Assembly: GCA_009760855.2 (NCBI GenBank)
Contig: WPIO01000082.1
Location: forward strand, 1,188,501-1,252,500
From: Cristatella mucedo
Taxonomy: Eukaryota > Bryozoa > Phylactolaemata > Cristatellidae
Length of the DNA: 64,000 nucleotides
Direction: 5' to 3'
Both the position numbers and the translations under genes were made by a program. The notes under the pieces are model-generated. The model did not search any database. It saw only the letters and a program-made list of their open reading frames with translations, and was not told the origin of the DNA. Positions 58,710 to 64,000 of the stretch are shown here, in pieces (within the stretch, counting starts at the first letter, position 1; each line of letters starts with the position of its first letter).

Positions 58710-61496
58710 ATGAGAACTGAACCTTTAACTTACGAAGTTCCCACAAGACGGCTGCCAACTATCGAGCTACCATCCAACCCAGAGATCGTGATAGCCATTC
58801 TACGCAATAATGTTTTAATTCCTAAAAAAAATCCTAGCTGATTAAACAGCCTCTTTTTGTATAGCGACAGAAGAGCCTTTACGGCTATCACCACCGCTTG
58901 CATTGGTGATAAAGGATCGCCCACCGCAGGAATCGAACCCACGACCTTGGGACCGTGGTCGTGAAAGCAACCACCTTACCTAGTGTGCCATAAGCGAGGA
59001 GGCGCAGGATTTGTCACAAACGATGTTCATCAAGACTAAAATTCTGAACGGAACACAGTATCAATCTCTATGCCTATATCATATAACATATAAGAAAACT
59101 CAATGAACTTTTTGACAACGTATGAACACATCATATTAAGACTGTACAACTGAACACTGACAACTTCGATAGATATCGAAACTTCAAGGGAATATCGATC
59201 ATTTTAAATTACATCGAGAATATCCGATATGCGACGATCATGACACAAAAAGGAAACAACTGATTGGGTTTCAGACCAAACCAACTCAAAACATATATTG
59301 TGGAACAGAGTGAAATTCTCACAGAGCAATATGACACCACAATTAACTACAGCTCAATCATTGTTATGACTCAATATAAGACCTTCCCCACGACCGCACA
59401 ATATGAGAATATGGACGCGTTGAAAATAACTGCCTGACAATTGATCAGTACAACTCCTATGCCTAAGATCGAAGCATTGAAAACTCACATTGAAAACCTC
59501 AATGACCGGCTCCGAGAGTCTATAGCAGCCATGCCTACGATAACTAACATCATTAACCAAATGGTGCAATGAGAATTGCCTTCGCTAGAAGCGTTCTTAA
59601 AACTTATGCAAGAAGCTCTCGTCAAAAGAGAATTATATGTGAAAAAATACAATCACATTCGACGCGCACACTGGAGCCCACCATTTCTGCAAACAGATTA
59701 ATGTCTGACCGACAGACGTGCGAGGTATCAAGTTATCAGTTGCGGCAGTCTTCGCAATCACTTTGATGGTAGATGCAGGACTTATCATGTTAAACCAGGG
59801 AGGTAAACCAGTCTTCGACCCTCAAAGAGGTGAATACACTTACAGAGGTAAGAATTGAGGGCTCAGACGAAAACACTCGGTGATGTTCAACGCCATTCTA
59901 ACTAAGTATATGCTCACCAAGGTAGGGTTAGGACCAATAGTTCTAGAACATACCAAAAGACCTGATAATCAGTTACTAAATTCAAAAGATTAAGTTATCG
60001 AATTGAATAAGATAAACGCGGTTAAAGTCTATCTTTCTCCTAGATATCATGACTGAATTGTAGGAACGCTTATACGTATAGCCACAAATGTTGAACGACA
60101 CCACGAATTAATCAATCTAATAAACTGAACCACCAAGGCAGATTATGAGTCTGGGGTGATCGAAATGAAAACCGTCTTCACATATTTAGCATATCTGAAA
60201 ACTTTAGTAGAAATCTCGCCTAATAAAAACTATCATTACAACAATCATATAATTGATATTCGAGGGCGAGTTTACCCAATACTAACATTGTGTAGTCATA
60301 TAGGACCTACATGATTACAACCTTTGTTCCACCTCGAAGATTCACAAGCTAACCGATTCAACTTACCTAAAGCACAAAAACTTATAGATTTGCCAATCTC
60401 ATGAAGTGCCACATACTTTATTTCTATTTCTCGAGAGTTCAACTTACCATTCAGGGAGGACACATCTGTTCCAGACTTAATTGCATTACTACGAGCCCAG
60501 CAAACTGACAAGACAGACTTTCGACTATTAGCTCGAATCCTAGAATTATTTCAATAATTCATTTACAAGAAGTTGGAGAAATCAATGCCAAACCAGCTAG
60601 ACATGAAGAACAACGCAGTACAGCACACCTCATCCCTAGTCAACAATGAGGGAAATTATGATAGCAGTCGGCATTCTACCTGGCGGTAGGGAGGACTTGT
60701 ACGTACACCAAAGTAGCTCGTTAGGCTATGAATTTGGTATTACACCATAGACATATACAATGAGCACAGGAAGTCCTAAGACTCGTTCCAGTTGAGGGGG
60801 AGAAGAAAGCGGAAACCTTGAAGTTATTGCGGCAAGTAGTCAAACGACCGGTCATGGTCACAGCCTATGCGGCAACACCATAAGCCAATACATTCGAGAG
60901 GAACTCAAAAGAAGGCGACTAAATATGACACAGACCAGACTTAAAATCTTCACACAAGTAATCATTTTTATGGCTATGAAGGTTTTAAGTAAGGAACTAG
61001 AGTTGATAGCGGCTATGCAGAAGCTGGTTAAAGGTAATGGAGGACGTCTAACCTGATCATTTGGTGATCTTTCAGATTTCAAAGTCAACCTGACACATGA
61101 CGAAAGAGAATCATCCGATAAAGTTAAGATTTAACAACAGCACCTTACACACAACCTACAACGTAGCCACAGATAAAGTGGATTCATAGAAAATCAAGCT
61201 ATCAACTTTCGTAAATATTGTCCACTCACTAAACGCATTACATTTACAATTAATTGTAAACCGATACAAGAAGTTTAACATATTCACCATTCACGACGCA
61301 CTATTAACATCACATAATGCAGACGTAGCACAACTAATTAATATCGCGGCTTAAATGTTCATTAAAATTCATAACATAAAGCTCTTGCACACATCATCCG
61401 AGATCTATCAAAACAGGTGGGTGGTGACACGACGCTAGAAGAGCTAATGGCTAAGTTGAAGTTTACTTACACGAACATTGTGACAATAGGAGTCTT
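58710..61496 (+). pseudogene. single-subunit (T7-like) RNA polymerase of a mitochondrial linear plasmid
   Basis: Transcribes the plasmid. An ATG at 58710 follows the DNA polymerase end by 11 bp. The N-terminal frame is cut by a SINE at 58829-58991, then continues to 59700 with four TGA=Trp. From 59700 the frame mod 0 carries 'IKLSVAAVFAITLMVDAGLI' and 'IIDIRGRVYP' (60255-60278). The T7-family catalytic residues are still visible: Asp at 60600 (before KNNAVQH), Lys at 60842 and Tyr at 60866 in 'VVKRPVMVTAYAATP', and Asp at 61295 in 'FTIHDALL'. 'FVNIVHSLNALHLQL' precedes the last. TGA lies at 59123, 59261, 59435, 59570, 59706, 59856, 60054, 60126, 60312, 60402, 60761 and 61054. TAA at 59991, 60555 and 60881 and about six frameshifts mean it is dead. 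It ends at the LINE junction, near the expected C-terminus. Confidence 0.9.
58829..58991 (-). mobile_element. tRNA-derived SINE, type S1, inside the plasmid RNA polymerase
   Basis: An inverted S1 copy with tail 'atcctagctgattaaacagc' and B box complement 'aggaatcgaacccacgacct'. It separates codons of the RNA polymerase N-terminus, so it arrived after the plasmid sequence was in the nucleus. The poly-A-like aaaaaaa before the tail (58823-58829) fits the SINE 3' end. Confidence 0.88.
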
Positions 61497-61780
61497 CGTG
61501 CCAACTTAGATTTGGTATCCTTATTCAAACAAGCCCGAATGTTAGCAATGTTGTGTAGCTGAATGTAGGCAAACTTGCCTGTGGAGCTGATGTGGTCATC
61601 TAACGAAAGGTCACTTTGGAACATCACACGTAGATTTCGCGCAGATTCAACGGGAGATATGCTAGTAGAGCCGATTTTGAGCGTTAGCCTTTAAATTTCT
61701 GAGTAACACTTGGTTTGCCCATAGCAAGTAAGTTAGTTTTATCATCATTTAATTTATAAAATTTGCTTAAATCTATGTAT
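61497..61780 (-). mobile_element. LINE family A copy, continuation beyond the plasmid block
   Basis: Begins 'ccaacttagatttggtatcc', the family A segment that directly follows the point where 55590-56282 stops. It runs through 'gaaaggtcactttggaacat' and the motif near 61700. It ends near 61780. Confidence 0.85.
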
Positions 61781-64000
61781 CGAGTGTTTTGGGGAGTGTC
61801 AAATTGAGATTGTAGTAGATGAACAGCTTCAGTGTCCTCCTATGAGTGTATTTTCGGGGAGAATCAGCTATTCGTGCTTAGTACTTTGATCTAGAACATG
61901 CGAAAGACCTCACCATCGTAGTTGCAGTGAGTTGCGTGGCACTTGAAATACTCAATGCAAGATTATCTAACCATGACGCACTCAACACACTGACCTGGTT
62001 GAGAAAAAGAAGAAAACATATACGATAGACGGTTTTTTGTAAATTTTGTTTTTCCTTATCTGGCAATATGCAGCCATTTAATGTCCGGTTGTTTTAAGTA
62101 CATTAATTTTTTATATAAAGCCAGTTTTTCAGTATATTCATATATTTGCAGCATCTTTTATAAGGGCTGTCTATCCCCTCCAGCTCTTGGCGCTACGGGG
62201 AAAACGCTAAGCGCAGCATACGGTAATTACGATAGCAATTCTCTCGATAGGCGATTCAGGCAATATAGAAAAAAGACCGTACCCGTGTTTTTTTTCTAAA
62301 ATGCACGGTTTCAAGACGCTTGAGTACGCTTAGAGCAATTGGATTGGACCAATGCAAAATGCTATACAGAATTAGAGGGTCTTCAGGTTTACTTTTAACG
62401 TGGTAAAATGAGGGACTGTCGGGTGAGAGATCTCTAGGCTTTAGGTACTCATAAACTAACACACAGAAGGACTTAAGTTTTGTTAGAGCACAGCTAAATG
62501 ACCCTGAAATGACCCAGAGAAGAAGCAGCAAAATTGAAAGATTAAGAATCGCATTTGTCGTAGGGGCTAGCAGATTAGACAACGAACTGGCCTACAAATG
62601 AGTGTCAGGGGTGAAAGTCTATACGACCTTGATCAGAACTTGTTCAGGTAACAGCGCATCACTGATATGTGTTAGTTGCAATTTCACGACAGGCAAGCTG
62701 AAAACCTGCCAACACACTCTCAGCAGTTAAGCTGAAAAACTGCAAACTCGGAGCAGGTTATTTGAACAACTTTAACCTCACAGCGGACAAGCACATCCAT
62801 TATCAAATGCTGCACAACTGCAATCATGAAGAATTTTTTACTCAGTCGTAATACGGTTATTTAAAGAAGCTTCCGGTTGAGGATTGTACAGGCATAGTGC
62901 CTGTGCAGCGACCATAGATGGCTGGAGCCGATGTAAAGCGAGCGCATACTGTTAAATTCGCCCAGGGTGTACACATGGCATTTTCCCAGGATAAATGAAG
63001 TGAGCGACTATGGTGGATGCGTGCACGGGGAATAAATGCTTTCGAAGGCCATATCAAAACGCTGGCGCTCGTCAGGTGCCTGTTTAAGAAAATTGAAAAC
63101 TCACAATAAATTCTTATTAAGCGATTGTAGGCAACGCCAGGCCACGGAAAGATCAGGTGAGCTCTGCAAAATACGATTGTACGAAGTGAGTATAGAAGTC
63201 ACTAACAAAACCAGTGACGCACTGTGAAAAGAAAATGGAACTGCTGTTACATTCTTTATACTGGAAAGATAAAGGACGGAAGAGTCAGAAGACTCTCTGG
63301 TTGACCTCTTTCCGACAGAAAGTGAATCAAAACTCGTCGTCTGTTGGTGCGCTCGTCTTCGCCAGATAAAGTGCAAGCTGTTCCTGGGTGTATTTGGTTC
63401 TCGAAAAGCAGCGTTTTCACAAGTAATGCCACACGATGGAGCGTCAAGCACCTACAATGACAGCTGCGGAGTTACTTACAACACATGAGAAAAGTGTTTA
63501 AGCAGTCCCATAATGTTTAAACAGGTCAAGTGAAAGGATCATAAAAATAAATACTCTTTTGAATACACAGACTTTCACAAAACTTACAGAACATGGATAG
63601 TGTAGATATAGCTAGGAAATCTACTGCCAAAGTTAGAGCGAAGACGATCATCACGGCCGTGAGGACGCAAATGCTTACACGCGTAACATAATAAAAAACG
63701 AATCAAAATATTAGAAGAATGTAGAATGCTTCTTAAAAACCACTCAGATCTATTCAATTGTCACACCTGCATTCGTGCAGTTCCAGCAAGGTTTGTACAA
63801 CAGCTTGCATGCTCGAAGCAATATCTGATGAACGGCTGCAGTTCCCTGAAAAAAGGCTAGCCGAAAACGAATACGATTAGGGACGTTGAACCCGTCTCTA
63901 ACGTTTGACCATGACTCAGGAAAATAGACCCTCAGCTAGTACGGCGCGAGGATATCTCAAAAAATCTTCGATTGCGTTCACACGAAAGTGTGTGCATAAT
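61781..64000. other. right edge, no gene recognised
   Basis: Open frames of 60-116 codons lie on both strands (62256-62582 minus, 63101-63451 minus, 63036-63227 plus). None has a domain I recognise, and no exon set with matching phases was found. GC content is somewhat higher than in the introns. A distal exon of another gene cannot be excluded. Confidence 0.35.

Larger units (their letters stand above)
56283..61496 (+). mobile_element. nuclear copy of a mitochondrial linear plasmid (invertron), degenerate
   Basis: This 5.2-kb block interrupts a LINE A copy. It contains two large decayed genes on one strand: a protein-primed family B DNA polymerase (56524-58698) and a T7-like RNA polymerase (58710-61496). 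Those are the two enzymes of invertron-type mitochondrial plasmids. In-frame TGA at about 17 positions reads as Trp, against about ten TAA/TAG or frame breaks that look like decay. No mitochondrial rRNA, tRNA or respiratory gene is next to it, so it is not an ordinary mitochondrial genome insert. Terminal inverted repeats, which such plasmids carry, are not evident; the ends may be lost or eroded. The 56283-56352 stretch is AT-rich and could be plasmid leader. Confidence 0.87.

Noticed and set aside
56283-61496. Ordinary mitochondrial genome insert (NUMT)
   Set aside because: No rRNA, tRNA or respiratory-chain gene is present; only the two plasmid-type polymerases.
58710-61496. Retrocopy of the nuclear mitochondrial RNA polymerase gene
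   Set aside because: Nuclear genes do not use TGA for Trp, and a PolB pseudogene in tandem would be unexplained.

Overview
The window is animal nuclear DNA from an invertebrate. It holds one intact spliced gene, a heavy load of decayed LINE and tRNA-derived SINE copies, simple repeats, and one foreign-looking block. The host is not named by the sequence. A PAN plus fibrinogen-like secreted protein, CR1/L2-type LINEs ending in (ATT)n, and very large TE-filled introns fit a marine or other bilaterian invertebrate such as a lophotrochozoan, but this is inference.

The host gene runs on the + strand from the ATG at 3761 to the stop at 51910. Six exons (3761-4102, 19317-19401, 20031-20189, 35387-35580, 39250-39385, 51759-51910) join with matching phases into a 355-residue protein: signal peptide, PAN/apple domain, short Cys-rich linker, and a complete fibrinogen-related domain with its DRDND calcium loop and closing Cys pair. 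The introns are 15.2, 0.6, 15.2, 3.7 and 12.4 kb and are mostly old transposons.

Transposons: LINE family A (CR1/L2-like, 3' end of the gcgcctagaaagag type followed by ATT repeats) occurs some twenty times on both strands. The longest copy is at 6654-10050. LINE family B has a different reverse transcriptase and a 3' end with a gagatacattac tail (43740-45745, 54560-55570, and several 3' fragments). There are two tRNA-headed SINE types. Type S2 shares its 3' end with LINE A. The 33.4-34.9 kb stretch is AT microsatellite with long perfect palindromes.

The outstanding feature is 56283-61496, a 5.2-kb block that splits a LINE A copy. It carries a decayed protein-primed family B DNA polymerase followed directly, on the same strand, by a decayed T7-like single-subunit RNA polymerase. 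This gene pair is the signature of mitochondrial linear plasmids (invertrons). About seventeen in-frame TGA codons read as Trp, and the near-invariant Ser in polymerase motifs B and C is encoded by AGA. Arg at motif positions is CGN, and the catalytic Lys of the RNA polymerase is AAA. Together these point to the invertebrate mitochondrial code. The block therefore looks like a fossil of a linear plasmid that once lived in the mitochondria of a bilaterian animal and was captured in the nucleus. A SINE later inserted inside it, and a second SINE lies at its left end.

The right end (61781-64000), the left end (1-429, 756-1235, 2441-3760) and several intron stretches show no gene I can recognise.
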